DNA of 64,000 nt from JBCBWG01 sp039039985 (GTDB lineage Bacteria; Pseudomonadota; Alphaproteobacteria; Rhizobiales; Hyphomicrobiaceae), in contig JBCCOV010000003.1 of NCBI GenBank assembly GCA_039039985.1, positions 1 to 64,000 on the forward strand. Reading direction: 5' to 3'. Shown here one piece after another: positions 35,062 through 43,496 of the stretch; positions within the stretch are counted from its first letter, which is position 1, and each line of letters begins with the position of its first letter. The notes beneath the pieces are model-generated. The model made no database searches and had not been told where the DNA came from. It saw nothing but the letters and a program-made list of their open reading frames with translations. A program made the position numbers and the translations under genes.

Positions 35062-37080
35062 GTGAGCGGGACAATACTCGGCTGTGTCAGAACGTCGGGG
35101 GCGTATTGGCTGCTGGCCGGGGCATGCCTTGTCGGGGCTGCAACGGCCGAGGCCAATCAGCGATCGGGAACGGAAGATCTCGGGCCGTTTGGGATTTTCA
35201 AGACCAAGCCGAGCGAACGCCCGCGGATTCGCGTGCCTGTTCCAACACTTGCGGATACCTCTCCAAAAATTGACTGGGAACTTGAAAACCCGTTTCGGTT
35301 TTTTACCGATCCGGAAGATACGAACCGTCACAGGCGCGCATATGCTGCGCTGTCAAGCGCCGATCGCCGCGCGCCGATCGCCAATACAGAGCGCAGTTTG
35401 GCGCGTGAGTTTGGACGCGGCTGGTCTGAGCAACTGTCCGGTTCGGTGTGCTGGGATCGCCAGCGCAACAGGCACCTATGTCCCAATAACCGCCGCTACC
35501 TGACGCCGACGAGCCATCGCGTCGCTGTGCGCGTCCGCGGGATTCCCGATTCCGGCGTTGTCAGTTGTGTCTGGCGCGTACGCTCAACCTTAAAGTCACA
35601 ACCGGCAATGCGCCCGGTTCGCGCCCCGTGTGATCAAGCGGCGATCGTTGAGGTTCCTTATCCCAGCGGCGGCACCGTCATGGTGTCCGTGGGAGAGCGA
35701 CCGGTGGCCAAAACGGTCATAAAGGTTGAGGACGTCCTCATCGTCGGGGTCGGAGACAGCTTTGGCTCCGGCGAAGGCAATCCTGATGTGCCGGTTAAAT
35801 TCGACCCCGAACGCACTGCCAACTACGGGCCGGCACCGCCCAATCTCGTTCTGGCCGGATATCCGACGCGCGTTGGGGCTTGGCGACACATCGCTAGTCC
35901 GCGGTTCATGGCACAGAACGCGGACTGGATGGATCGTGCGTGTCACCGATCTTTGTACTCGCACCAGGCACGTGTTGCGTTGCAGCTCGCGATCGAGCGC
36001 CCGAAACGTGCTGTGACCTTCGTCCACGTGGCCTGTTCGGGCGCGGATATCGTCCGTGGCTTGTTCCTGCGTTACAAGGGGCATGAGTGGGTGCCGAACC
36101 CGCCAGATTTATCGCAGATCTCAGCCGTGGCCGAAGCGCAGTGCGACGGGCGGGGTGCACGCGATATCCAGCTGCCGGAAGCTTATCATATCAACGGGCA
36201 AGTGCCGGATCTGGAAGGGCACTTGGTGCTGCGCAAATGCGATCGGCGCAAGGCGCGCAGAATCGATCTGCTGCTGGTATCGATCGGTGGTAACGACATC
36301 GGTTTCGCGCGTCTCGTTGCAAATGCGGTCCTGCGCGAACAGAGTCTTCTAAAACGCCTCGGTGGTTGGTTTGGCCAAGTGTTTACCGGCAACGAGGCCA
36401 ACGTGCGTTTGCGTGAACTGGAGGCCCGCTACAAAGCACTCAAACGTGCGATCCACTACATTCTCCACATTCCGTGGAACGAAAGCGATCGTGTCGTTTT
36501 GACTGCGTATCCGGCAATGGCGCTGTTGGATGACGGCCAGTCGGTGTGCCCCAGCAGCCAGGCCGGCATGGACGTCTTGCCGATGTTCTATCTCAGCCAA
36601 GCGCGTGCGTCGGATGGTCAACAGGCGGCTGATCGTCTGAACAAGCTCATGAAGCGCGTTGCTGAGCGCTATGGCTGGAGTTTCGCCAGTCGTCATCGCG
36701 AGGACTTTCTCGGTCACGGCATCTGTGCGGGGTATCAGGATGTGGCCTTGTCGACGGCTGACGATCTTCGGTTTCCACGGAAGCGAGATGGGCGCTGGGT
36801 CCCCTACAACCCGGCGGACTATGAGCCGTACGCGCCGCGTCAGCGTTGGTTCCGGACGCCGAACGACGCGTATCTGACCGGGCATTTTCACGTACCGGGC
36901 GCACTGCTGCAAAACGTGCTCAAAAATCGCCAGATTTACTGGACGCAAATCCTGTTGGCGGCGACCTACTCGGGTGCATTTCATCCAACGGCTGAGGGAC
37001 AGGCTGTTATGGCCGACCGCGTTGCCGAGGTCGCCAGGCGCGTGTTGGAGAAATATTCGGGTGGCAATCTTGAGAACTAG
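35062..37080 (+). CDS. Large secreted SGNH hydrolase, SEST-like
   Basis: The 672-residue product has a signal peptide (to ~residue 32), an unassigned N-terminal region (~33-220) with a Cys-containing SVCWDRQRNRHLC stretch, and an SGNH domain: block I GDSFGSGEG with Ser233, block III IGGNDIGF with Asn411, and FHPTAEG with His641. The Asp normally three residues before that His is missing, as in Streptomyces SEST-type esterases that use a Ser-His pair. The substrate is unknown; lipid or polysaccharide esters are likely. The start is GTG at 35062 behind GAGGTGGG. Confidence 0.8.
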   Translation: MSGTILGCVRTSGAYWLLAGACLVGAATAEANQRSGTEDLGPFGIFKTKPSERPRIRVPVPTLADTSPKIDWELENPFRFFTDPEDTNRHRRAYAALSSADRRAPIANTERSLAREFGRGWSEQLSGSVCWDRQRNRHLCPNNRRYLTPTSHRVAVRVRGIPDSGVVSCVWRVRSTLKSQPAMRPVRAPCDQAAIVEVPYPSGGTVMVSVGERPVAKTVIKVEDVLIVGVGDSFGSGEGNPDVPVKFDPERTANYGPAPPNLVLAGYPTRVGAWRHIASPRFMAQNADWMDRACHRSLYSHQARVALQLAIERPKRAVTFVHVACSGADIVRGLFLRYKGHEWVPNPPDLSQISAVAEAQCDGRGARDIQLPEAYHINGQVPDLEGHLVLRKCDRRKARRIDLLLVSIGGNDIGFARLVANAVLREQSLLKRLGGWFGQVFTGNEANVRLRELEARYKALKRAIHYILHIPWNESDRVVLTAYPAMALLDDGQSVCPSSQAGMDVLPMFYLSQARASDGQQAADRLNKLMKRVAERYGWSFASRHREDFLGHGICAGYQDVALSTADDLRFPRKRDGRWVPYNPADYEPYAPRQRWFRTPNDAYLTGHFHVPGALLQNVLKNRQIYWTQILLAATYSGAFHPTAEGQAVMADRVAEVARRVLEKYSGGNLEN

Positions 37081-37104
37081 GTGGGCTGTCGTTTCGGTCC
37101 GCCG

Positions 37105-37132
37105 CGGGTGAGCCCGATTGAAGGCTCACTCG
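37105..37132. terminator. Bidirectional terminator-like hairpin
   Basis: CGGGTGAGCC (37105-37114) pairs with GGCTCACTCG (37123-37132), a 10-bp stem with one G-U pair and an 8-nt loop. It lies between convergent genes and includes the last codons and stop of the PP-loop gene. No long T-run follows. Confidence 0.6.
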
Positions 37133-38460
37133 CCGTCGCCGTCACCGATGCCATCCCAAAGCGGGGCTTCTCGGGTCGTGCTGAACTCTATGGAGATCCC
37201 GCGCTCACTTCCGTCCTCGTTGGCCAGCGTCTCGTCCGGCAACGGCTTGCGTAATGTCTCATCGATGCCCTGCCACACCGCAACGCCGCCGACTGTCAAA
37301 CCAAGCGCCGCACGTTTCACGCGGCGGTCCAGCATGCCCTTCAACGATGGTTCCTTGGTTTTGTAATCCCGATAGTCGCGATCTCCGGTGAATGCGAAAA
37401 TGTAATCCCGCAACGGCCACTTGTAGCTTTGCCATGTATCGCGAATGCGCATGTTTGGGTTGACCAATGCCCAGCGTTGATAGTCCTCAGTTTGGAAAAA
37501 GTGGGCTACGTTCGGCTGGAGCTCTTGAAACGACTTTATGGGGTGGCTGGCGATCATGCGCAAGCTAACAGGCTGCCACTTGAGTGAGAAATTGAGCCAC
37601 CAGAGACATTCAAAGAGCGTTGGGATCGGAACCGGCGCGCGCGCGATTTGCGGGCTGAGGTATGCAACTACCGTGTCGGCGCGATGGGCCGATGCGAAAC
37701 GTGCTGTCAGGAGCCGCGGTAGCTCCGACTGCCAGGGCTTCATCAGGTCGCTGATCGGCAAGTCCAAGGCCGTTGCGCTGCCGAACAGTTGGTCACCCAA
37801 TTCGCCGGTGACCACGAGGCCGTCCTTTTCGAAGACAGGCGCAACCGTGTGAATCTTGTGTCGCTCGATCTTGCCCTTGATGTGGTTATGGAAGAACTTT
37901 CGATATTCGCGCCGCGATTTCGGCGCATAATAAATGTTCAGGCGAGAGAGTTTGTCGTCGCGTTGCAAGGCACGAATGAGCGCGACACACGCGGCCGTTG
38001 AATCGATTCCGCCGGACCACAGAAGGTTGATCGGGCGGTCTGTTCGTTTGGCTTCTGAAACAATGCGACGCGCTCGGTCGTCACACAGTTCTGCCATACT
38101 GGCTGCTTGATCAGGGATCGACGGAATGCGGTCGAGTACTTCGTAGGCAAAACCCTGGTCGAGGGTCCGCGTTCGATCGATAAGGCCGGAGCCAAAAAAC
38201 AGGCAGGACAGCCGGTATCCTTCCGGAACCGGGTTTTTCATGACGTGCGGTCGCACGCCCATACGCGCATCGAGATGGATTAACGGGCGTTTGTCGGCCT
38301 TGCGGCCCCACCAGAATTGGCGGGCGTGCATAATGGCGCCGGCACCGACAGCTATAACCGCAAAGGTGAAAAACGCGAGAATCCCATAGTTGGTGGTTGT
38401 GGCAATCCAAATGAATGCAATAAATCCACTGATATACAACGCATAAATCAACAGCGTCAT
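37126..38460 (-). CDS. Membrane-anchored asparagine-synthetase-like PP-loop protein
   Basis: The 444-residue product has two N-terminal membrane helices (~1-20 and 27-45), then a cytoplasmic PP-loop ATP pyrophosphatase domain with SGGIDST at 149-155 and TGELGDQLFGS at ~218-228, the two ATP-site motifs of asparagine synthetase-type enzymes. No glutaminase domain is present, so the amine donor is unclear. The target could be a small molecule or peptide. The ATG at 38460 follows GGGAGGGGG. It is convergent with the SGNH hydrolase gene and downstream of trmFO on the same strand. Confidence 0.75.
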   Translation of the reverse strand: MTLLIYALYISGFIAFIWIATTTNYGILAFFTFAVIAVGAGAIMHARQFWWGRKADKRPLIHLDARMGVRPHVMKNPVPEGYRLSCLFFGSGLIDRTRTLDQGFAYEVLDRIPSIPDQAASMAELCDDRARRIVSEAKRTDRPINLLWSGGIDSTAACVALIRALQRDDKLSRLNIYYAPKSRREYRKFFHNHIKGKIERHKIHTVAPVFEKDGLVVTGELGDQLFGSATALDLPISDLMKPWQSELPRLLTARFASAHRADTVVAYLSPQIARAPVPIPTLFECLWWLNFSLKWQPVSLRMIASHPIKSFQELQPNVAHFFQTEDYQRWALVNPNMRIRDTWQSYKWPLRDYIFAFTGDRDYRDYKTKEPSLKGMLDRRVKRAALGLTVGGVAVWQGIDETLRKPLPDETLANEDGSERGISIEFSTTREAPLWDGIGDGDGE

Positions 38461-38519
38461 TCGTGCCGCCCCCTCCCAGTTCGGCGCCGGATGTTCACTG
38501 CTGGTCGATAGTGGCCTTT

Positions 38520-39935
38520 TTAGGCGGCTTCCTGGCCTTTCGCCGCCTTGAGCCATCCGTCGATATCATCGAGTGCGCGTTTCGCCATCAAACGTTTCTT
38601 CGCCAGACCACGTTCCTTACCCTTCAGGCGACGCCCATCGGCATCGTGGTTCGGTGGCGAGATCGGCGGCATCAGGCCGAAGTTGATGTTCATGGGCTGG
38701 AATGACCGGGGGCCCGTCGTTGCCTCTTGCAGAAGGTGGCCGCCCGTGATGTGCGACAGCAGCGCGCCTAGCGCAGTTGTTTCGGGTGGCGGAGCAATCG
38801 GCACGCCAGTGGCCTCGGCAGCGGCAAAACGGCCGGCCAGCAATCCACACGCAGCGCTCTCGATGTAACCCTCGACTCCGGTGATCTGTCCGGCGAACCG
38901 GATTTTGGGACGCGCTTTCAACCGGAGCTCGCGATCAAGCAGCCGCGGTGCGTTGAGGTAGGTATTGCGATGCAAGCCGCCGAGGCGCGCAAACTGTGCA
39001 TCGCCCAGTCCGGGAATCATTCGGAACACGCGAGACTGTTCACCGTACTTCAGCTTGGTCTGAAAACCGACCATGTTCCAAAGCGTGCCGAGCGCGTTGT
39101 CCTGTCGCAATTGTACAACGGCATACGGGCGCCCCGCTCCGGGATGCGGATTGGTCAGGCCAACAGGCTTCATCGGCCCGTAGCGCAGCGTTTCGCGGCC
39201 GCGTTCCGCCATCACTTCGATCGGGAGACAGCCGTCGAAGTACGGCGTGTCTTCCCATTCTTTGAAGCTCGTTTTGTCCGCCGCCAGCAGTGCGTCGATA
39301 AAGGCCTCGTACTGTTCGCGATCGAGTGGGCAGTTGAGGTAGTCGGCACCCGTTCCGCCAGGGCCGGCCTTGTCGTAGCGCGATTGTGCCCATGCAACCG
39401 ATAGATTGATCGAGTCGTAATGGACGATCGGCGCGATCGCATCGAAGAAGGCTAACTCTTCTTCGCCCGTTATGGCGCTGATCGCCGCGCTGAGGGCCGG
39501 AGACGTTAGCGGACCCGTCGCCAGGATTGTCAGTCCCCACTCCTCTGGCGGAATCGTGTCGACCTCACTGCGCACGATCGTGATCAACGGATGAGCCTCG
39601 ATAGCAGCTGTCACGCCGGCGGAGAATGCATCCCGATCAACAGCCAATGCGCCGCCGGCCGGCAGCTTGTGCGCATCGGCGGATTGCATAATCAACGAGT
39701 CGCAACGCCGCATCTCTTCGTGAAGCACACCAACGGCGTTTGTTTCGGCATCGTCGGAGCGGAATGAATTCGAACAAACAAGCTCCGCTAAGCCGTCCGT
39801 TTGATGCGCGTCCGTTCCACGCTCGGGGCGCATCTCGTGCAGCACCACAGGGTAGCCGGTGGTGGCGATCTGCCACGCAGCTTCCGAGCCCGCAAGGCCG
39901 CCGCCGACAATGTGAATGGGTGTCGTTTGGGTCAT
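38520..39935 (-). CDS. trmFO: Methylenetetrahydrofolate--tRNA-(uracil-5-)-methyltransferase TrmFO
   Basis: Flavoenzyme that makes ribothymidine at position 54 of tRNA with methylene-THF as carbon source. The 471-residue product has the FAD-binding VGGGLAGSEAAW at the N-terminus, HEMRPERG, and ELVCSNSFRSDD with the conserved Cys54. YLNCPLDREQYEAF holds the second conserved cysteine. The ATG at 39935 gives the family N-terminus; an ATG at 39950 adds five residues. Confidence 0.95.
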   Translation of the reverse strand: MTQTTPIHIVGGGLAGSEAAWQIATTGYPVVLHEMRPERGTDAHQTDGLAELVCSNSFRSDDAETNAVGVLHEEMRRCDSLIMQSADAHKLPAGGALAVDRDAFSAGVTAAIEAHPLITIVRSEVDTIPPEEWGLTILATGPLTSPALSAAISAITGEEELAFFDAIAPIVHYDSINLSVAWAQSRYDKAGPGGTGADYLNCPLDREQYEAFIDALLAADKTSFKEWEDTPYFDGCLPIEVMAERGRETLRYGPMKPVGLTNPHPGAGRPYAVVQLRQDNALGTLWNMVGFQTKLKYGEQSRVFRMIPGLGDAQFARLGGLHRNTYLNAPRLLDRELRLKARPKIRFAGQITGVEGYIESAACGLLAGRFAAAEATGVPIAPPPETTALGALLSHITGGHLLQEATTGPRSFQPMNINFGLMPPISPPNHDADGRRLKGKERGLAKKRLMAKRALDDIDGWLKAAKGQEAA

Positions 39936-40126
39936 GTCTCTACCATACACGACGTTGTCGCTGCTCGCGATCTCAGACCACGACGCGATGTTGCCGGGTC
40001 GGATTCGCGCGTTTGTGATGCGCCGGGCTCTATAAGAGTTCTCGAGTGTTGCCCAAGGAGCGTTGGTAACGAATCACCCCGGTGATAGCTGCAAAGGACT
40101 CGCCTTGTGCTCCAGGGAGTCCGTTC

Positions 40127-40816
40127 ATGGCAGATACGACGTCGGTGCTGCAACAGACCGGCTACATACGGGTTGGTCTGGTTACGGCTTTGGCCATGGT
40201 CACGCTCACGACAGTCGCATGCACACATCGCCCTTATGAGCACGCAGCTATGCATTTCGGGCACTTCGAGGTTCCTAAGCCGAGCGGTACGACGGTGCAT
40301 GTGTGCCACGCCTACGGTTGTCAGCGGCGGACCAAGGTTCGGTTCTCCAAGGCTGACATGAAGCAGATTTCAGCGGTCATGCGGAAGACGCGCAAGAACA
40401 AGAGTGCGCATGAAGAGCGCCGCGCCGTTGCCTACGCAATCGGGTGGATGGAGCGTACGGTCGGGAAACGTATCGGCACGTCGCGTGATCGTCCGGGTAT
40501 GGATTTCATCGGATCGGGAGATCCAACGCAGCATGACTGTGTCGATGAAGCGACCAATACCACAAGCTATTTGACGGTGCTGCAGAACAGCGGCTTGCTG
40601 AAACACCACACGGTCAGTGCGCCATTTGCAAAGGAAAACTATTTGCGCGGTGTTTCGGGCTGGACACATTGGACGGCTGTGTTGAAAGAAAAGGGATCGG
40701 GCCAACGTTGGGCCGTGGACAGCTGGGCGTTCACGAACGGCGAGAATCCAGCTGTTGTCAAGGCCGAGAAGTGGTACATCGCAAGCCTCGAAGATCTGCC
40801 GAAGCCGACTCAATAG
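40127..40816 (+). CDS. Putative lipoprotein with a possible Cys-His-Asp hydrolase site, family not recognised
   Basis: The 229-residue product has a hydrophobic leader ending TTVAC (C32), a weak lipobox. Near the C-terminus it has QHDCVDEATNT (C138), GWTHWTAVL (H181) and WAVDSWAF (D198). That order and spacing resembles transglutaminase-like or papain-fold cysteine hydrolases. I know similar hypothetical proteins occur in alphaproteobacteria but no named family. The ATG at 40127 has GGGAG upstream; an earlier start at 40082 adds 15 residues. No link to the next gene beyond a 105-nt gap. Confidence 0.7.
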   Translation: MADTTSVLQQTGYIRVGLVTALAMVTLTTVACTHRPYEHAAMHFGHFEVPKPSGTTVHVCHAYGCQRRTKVRFSKADMKQISAVMRKTRKNKSAHEERRAVAYAIGWMERTVGKRIGTSRDRPGMDFIGSGDPTQHDCVDEATNTTSYLTVLQNSGLLKHHTVSAPFAKENYLRGVSGWTHWTAVLKEKGSGQRWAVDSWAFTNGENPAVVKAEKWYIASLEDLPKPTQ

Positions 40817-40921
40817 CTGCTGCACAATCCTCTCTTGCAACCGGACTTGGTGGCCGTATGGTGCGGGCGCGCCATTTCACACGCCACGTCAGCAATGACG
40901 GAGCCCAGCGAGGAACCTGCC

Positions 40922-41269
40922 ATGTCCGTTGCACGTCACGAGCCGTCGCCGATCTTTCACAAGGTGGTGGAGGCCAATGGTTTCGTCTTCACATCCGGAA
41001 TTGTTGCTGACGACATCAGCCAGGATGTCGAAGGGCAGACCCGCCAAATCCTGACGGAAATCGACCGGCTCCTTGGGCTGTGCGGTGCGGATAAATCGCA
41101 GATTGTTACAGCGACAATCTGGGTCACGGATATTCGCTATCGCGACGGCATGAATACTGCCTGGACGGCGTGGACCGGCGGCCAGAATCTGCCTGCACGC
41201 GCCTGCATCGAGGCGAAGCTCGCGGATCCACGCATGTTGGTTGAAATCCAGGTCACCGCAGCGAAATGA
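40922..41269 (+). CDS. RidA family protein
   Basis: The 115-residue product matches the YjgF/YER057c/UK114 fold: FHKVVEANGFVFTSGIVADD, TEIDRLLGLCGADKSQIVTATIW and a PARACIEAKL strand with the Arg of the active cleft. Classical RidA deaminates reactive enamines and imines; subgroup members vary. The start at ATG 40922 has AGGA upstream; an ATG at 40892 is possible. The stop overlaps the thioesterase start by 4 nt (ATGA at 41266). Confidence 0.88.
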   Translation: MSVARHEPSPIFHKVVEANGFVFTSGIVADDISQDVEGQTRQILTEIDRLLGLCGADKSQIVTATIWVTDIRYRDGMNTAWTAWTGGQNLPARACIEAKLADPRMLVEIQVTAAK

Positions 41270-41715
41270 GCGCTGGCAGAACGCCGCCGCCAGCCCGGGC
41301 CGAGTACATTCATTTTCACACCATTCCAACGCGTTGGATGGACAATGACGTGTACGGCCATGTGAATAATGTCGTGTACTATTCGTACTTCGATACGGCC
41401 ATCAACCGGTACTTGATTGATTTCGGCGGGCTGGACTTTCGCACAGGCTCTGTTGTCGGCATTGCTGTCGAAACCGGGTGCCGGTTCCATCGGTCGTTTG
41501 CGTATCCCGACACCATTGAGGCCGATGTGGCCGTTGGCCATCTCGGCACGTCGTCTGTCCGCTACGAAGTTGGATTGTTTGCGCCCGGGGAAGACGCGGC
41601 CCGCGCAGATGGGTCATTTGTGCATGTGTTCGTCGATCGCGAGTCGATGCGGCCGACAGCAATTGAACCGAAAATGCGCACAGCGCTGGAGCACCTCCGG
41701 CGCGAACAAGCCTAA
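41266..41715 (+). CDS. Acyl-CoA thioesterase, 4-hydroxybenzoyl-CoA thioesterase fold
   Basis: The 149-residue hot-dog protein has the active-site block RWMDNDVYGHVNNVVYYSYF with the catalytic Asp in DVYGHVNN. It should hydrolyse an acyl-CoA; chain preference cannot be read from sequence. It overlaps the RidA gene by 4 nt, so the pair is translationally coupled. Confidence 0.9.
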   Translation: MSAGRTPPPARAEYIHFHTIPTRWMDNDVYGHVNNVVYYSYFDTAINRYLIDFGGLDFRTGSVVGIAVETGCRFHRSFAYPDTIEADVAVGHLGTSSVRYEVGLFAPGEDAARADGSFVHVFVDRESMRPTAIEPKMRTALEHLRREQA

Positions 41716-41771
41716 GCTCCAACACCGCGATGTCGCAATCAAACAACATCAGCACAAAGATGTTCAACGCT

Positions 41772-41791
41772 GCGGCGATATAGTTCGCCGC
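41772..41791. terminator. Perfect 7-bp hairpin after the thioesterase gene
   Basis: GCGGCGA and TCGCCGC enclose the loop TATAGT. It lies 57 nt after the thioesterase stop and 62 nt before the next ATG. No T-run follows, so a Rho-independent terminator is only a guess; it could also shape the leader of the next gene. Confidence 0.4.
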
Positions 41792-41852
41792 TGGCAGCGC
41801 GAAGCACCACTAAAGTTGCGCCATTGCACAGTGATATTCGCGAGAGGAACAC

Positions 41853-42239
41853 ATGCGGACGAGCCTCGCAATTCTCATTGGTACCCTAGTTTTGACATCC
41901 GTTGCCGTCGTCCACCCAAGTGGTGCTTATGCGCAAGAGGACGGCGCAATGGTTGCCCTGCACGCTCTTCGTCGTGAAGGGTCTTCAATTTGCATGATCG
42001 ATCACTTCCATCACGGCTACTCGGCGGGGCATCGTTCCAAGAAGCTGGCGATGCGCGAAGCTGTTTCAGGGTGGCGCGGTTTCACAGCATTTGAGTACGG
42101 TGATCATTGGGCGTCATGGCGGCGTGCAAAGACCAAGCGCGTCAGTTGCGATCGCAGTTCCGGTGGCTGGTCGTGTTCTATTGAAGCGCGCCCGTGTAAA
42201 CCACACCGCCGGTCGCGTGCACGTCGTAAGAGAAGATAG
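41853..42239 (+). CDS. Small secreted basic four-cysteine protein, function unknown
   Basis: The 128-residue product has a signal peptide ending GAYAQ, four cysteines (C47, C99, C108, C115), a His-rich CMIDHFHHGYS stretch, and a very basic C-terminus. I recall similar short proteins, with the CxIDHFH and WxxFTAFEYGxxWA blocks, in many Hyphomicrobiales, always without known function. The ATG at 41853 follows GAGAGGAA. A good terminator hairpin lies at 42301-42320. Confidence 0.75.
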   Translation: MRTSLAILIGTLVLTSVAVVHPSGAYAQEDGAMVALHALRREGSSICMIDHFHHGYSAGHRSKKLAMREAVSGWRGFTAFEYGDHWASWRRAKTKRVSCDRSSGGWSCSIEARPCKPHRRSRARRKRR

Positions 42240-42300
42240 ATACGGTTTTCGCCGGCGAGTTTGAACTATCGTCACGGAAGCCGCTCAGGGTTCACATGAA

Positions 42301-42320
42301 CCGGCCGGAGTTTCGGCCGG
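42301..42320 (+). terminator. Probable Rho-independent terminator
   Basis: CCGGCCG and CGGCCGG form a perfect 7-bp GC stem around GAGTTT, followed by CCTTTGGTGTTTGTG. It closes the small secreted-protein gene 61 nt upstream. Confidence 0.6.
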
Positions 42321-42412
42321 CCTTTGGTGTTTGTGTGGCCGCGACTGCGGTGACCCGATATGCACTTTGCTGACGTGCACCTATCTATTGAATGGTGGTC
42401 GATGAGGCGCGC

Positions 42413-42703
42413 ATGCGTAACAGTAATCCCAAGGGGAGTCGGTTTGTGATTGTGCGACAGGTCTTGACGATTGCGTTCGCGATCCTTGTGATGCTGGTCG
42501 GCGCGATACTACTTCCGTTGCCGATTCCGCTCGGCGCTCCGCTGCTCGCATTGGGACTCATCTTATTGATTGCGGCCAGTCCTGCGTTTGCCCACCTTGT
42601 TTCTGCGGCCCGGCATCGGTGGAGCCGGCTCGATCGCGGTTTGATCTGGCTCGAAGCGCACATTCCGAAAGGGCTCGCCACGATCCTGCGAAAGACACGA
42701 TAA
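42413..42703 (+). CDS. Small two-helix membrane protein (PGPGW-like)
   Basis: The 96-residue product has hydrophobic helices at ~13-29 and ~35-52 joined by a Pro/Gly turn (PLPIPLGAP), recalling the PGPGW transmembrane family, then a basic amphipathic tail. Function is unknown. The ATG at 42413 has GAGG 5 nt upstream; an ATG at 42392 would add seven residues. The SDR gene starts 23 nt downstream. Confidence 0.65.
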   Translation: MRNSNPKGSRFVIVRQVLTIAFAILVMLVGAILLPLPIPLGAPLLALGLILLIAASPAFAHLVSAARHRWSRLDRGLIWLEAHIPKGLATILRKTR

Positions 42704-42726
42704 CGATTGGCACCGGAGCAATGAGG

Positions 42727-43446
42727 ATGGCAAACGACGTTTCGTATTCCTTTGGCGGTAAGGTTGCCATCGTAACCGGCGGATCCAACGGCATCGGGCG
42801 ACGGATTGCCGAGCGACTGCGCGATTCCGGCGCCAACGTGATCGTTTGGGATCTTGCGCCCTGCGAGATCGCCGACGTCACGGTTCAGACGGTTGATGTT
42901 ACGCGCGCGTCCTCGATTGCTGCGGCGCTTTCCGGACTCGATGGGGTCGATATCCTCGTTCATAGCGCCGGGCTTGCCGGGGCGTCCGCGCCGATACTGG
43001 CGTACAATCCGGAGGAATGGCGTCGGATCATCGACGTCAACCTGACAGGCACCTATGAAGTCGCACGTCACGTTGTGCCGTTAATGCAGCAGCGGCCGTC
43101 TGGGCGGGTGGTCTTTCTTGGATCGTTAGCGGGCAAGGAAGGAACGGCGAATGCCGCAGCCTATTCCGCGTCCAAGGCCGGGGTTATTGCTTTGACAAAG
43201 GCGCTAGGCAAAGAACTCGCTGAGACGAATGTTCGCGTCAATTGCATTGCACCTGCGGCTATCGAGACGGAACTGCTGCAACAGTTCTCGGCGGAGCATG
43301 TGGCGACCATGGTGGCCAAGAGCCCGCTGGGACGTCTGGGCACCGTCGACGAAGTGGCAGAGCAGGTGCTGTGGATGTGCTCGGATGCATGTACGTTCTC
43401 GACCGGCGCCGTCTTTGACCTATCCGGCGGCCGTGCGACCGCTTAG
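42727..43446 (+). CDS. Short-chain dehydrogenase/reductase
   Basis: Classical SDR of 239 residues: NAD(P)-binding TGGSNGIG at 17-24, Asn105, and the catalytic Ser133, Tyr146 and Lys150 (FLGSLAG, YSASK). The residue after strand beta-2 is Asp42 (VIVWDLA), which favours NAD over NADP. FabG-like or sugar/steroid dehydrogenases are equally possible. Start: ATG 42727 has GGAG 8 nt upstream; ATG 42721 has it only 2 nt away. Confidence 0.88.
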   Translation: MANDVSYSFGGKVAIVTGGSNGIGRRIAERLRDSGANVIVWDLAPCEIADVTVQTVDVTRASSIAAALSGLDGVDILVHSAGLAGASAPILAYNPEEWRRIIDVNLTGTYEVARHVVPLMQQRPSGRVVFLGSLAGKEGTANAAAYSASKAGVIALTKALGKELAETNVRVNCIAPAAIETELLQQFSAEHVATMVAKSPLGRLGTVDEVAEQVLWMCSDACTFSTGAVFDLSGGRATA

Positions 43447-43496
43447 CTCAGCTCCGTCCGCCCTTGAGGTGCGATTGCGCTGGTGCACGATCCACC

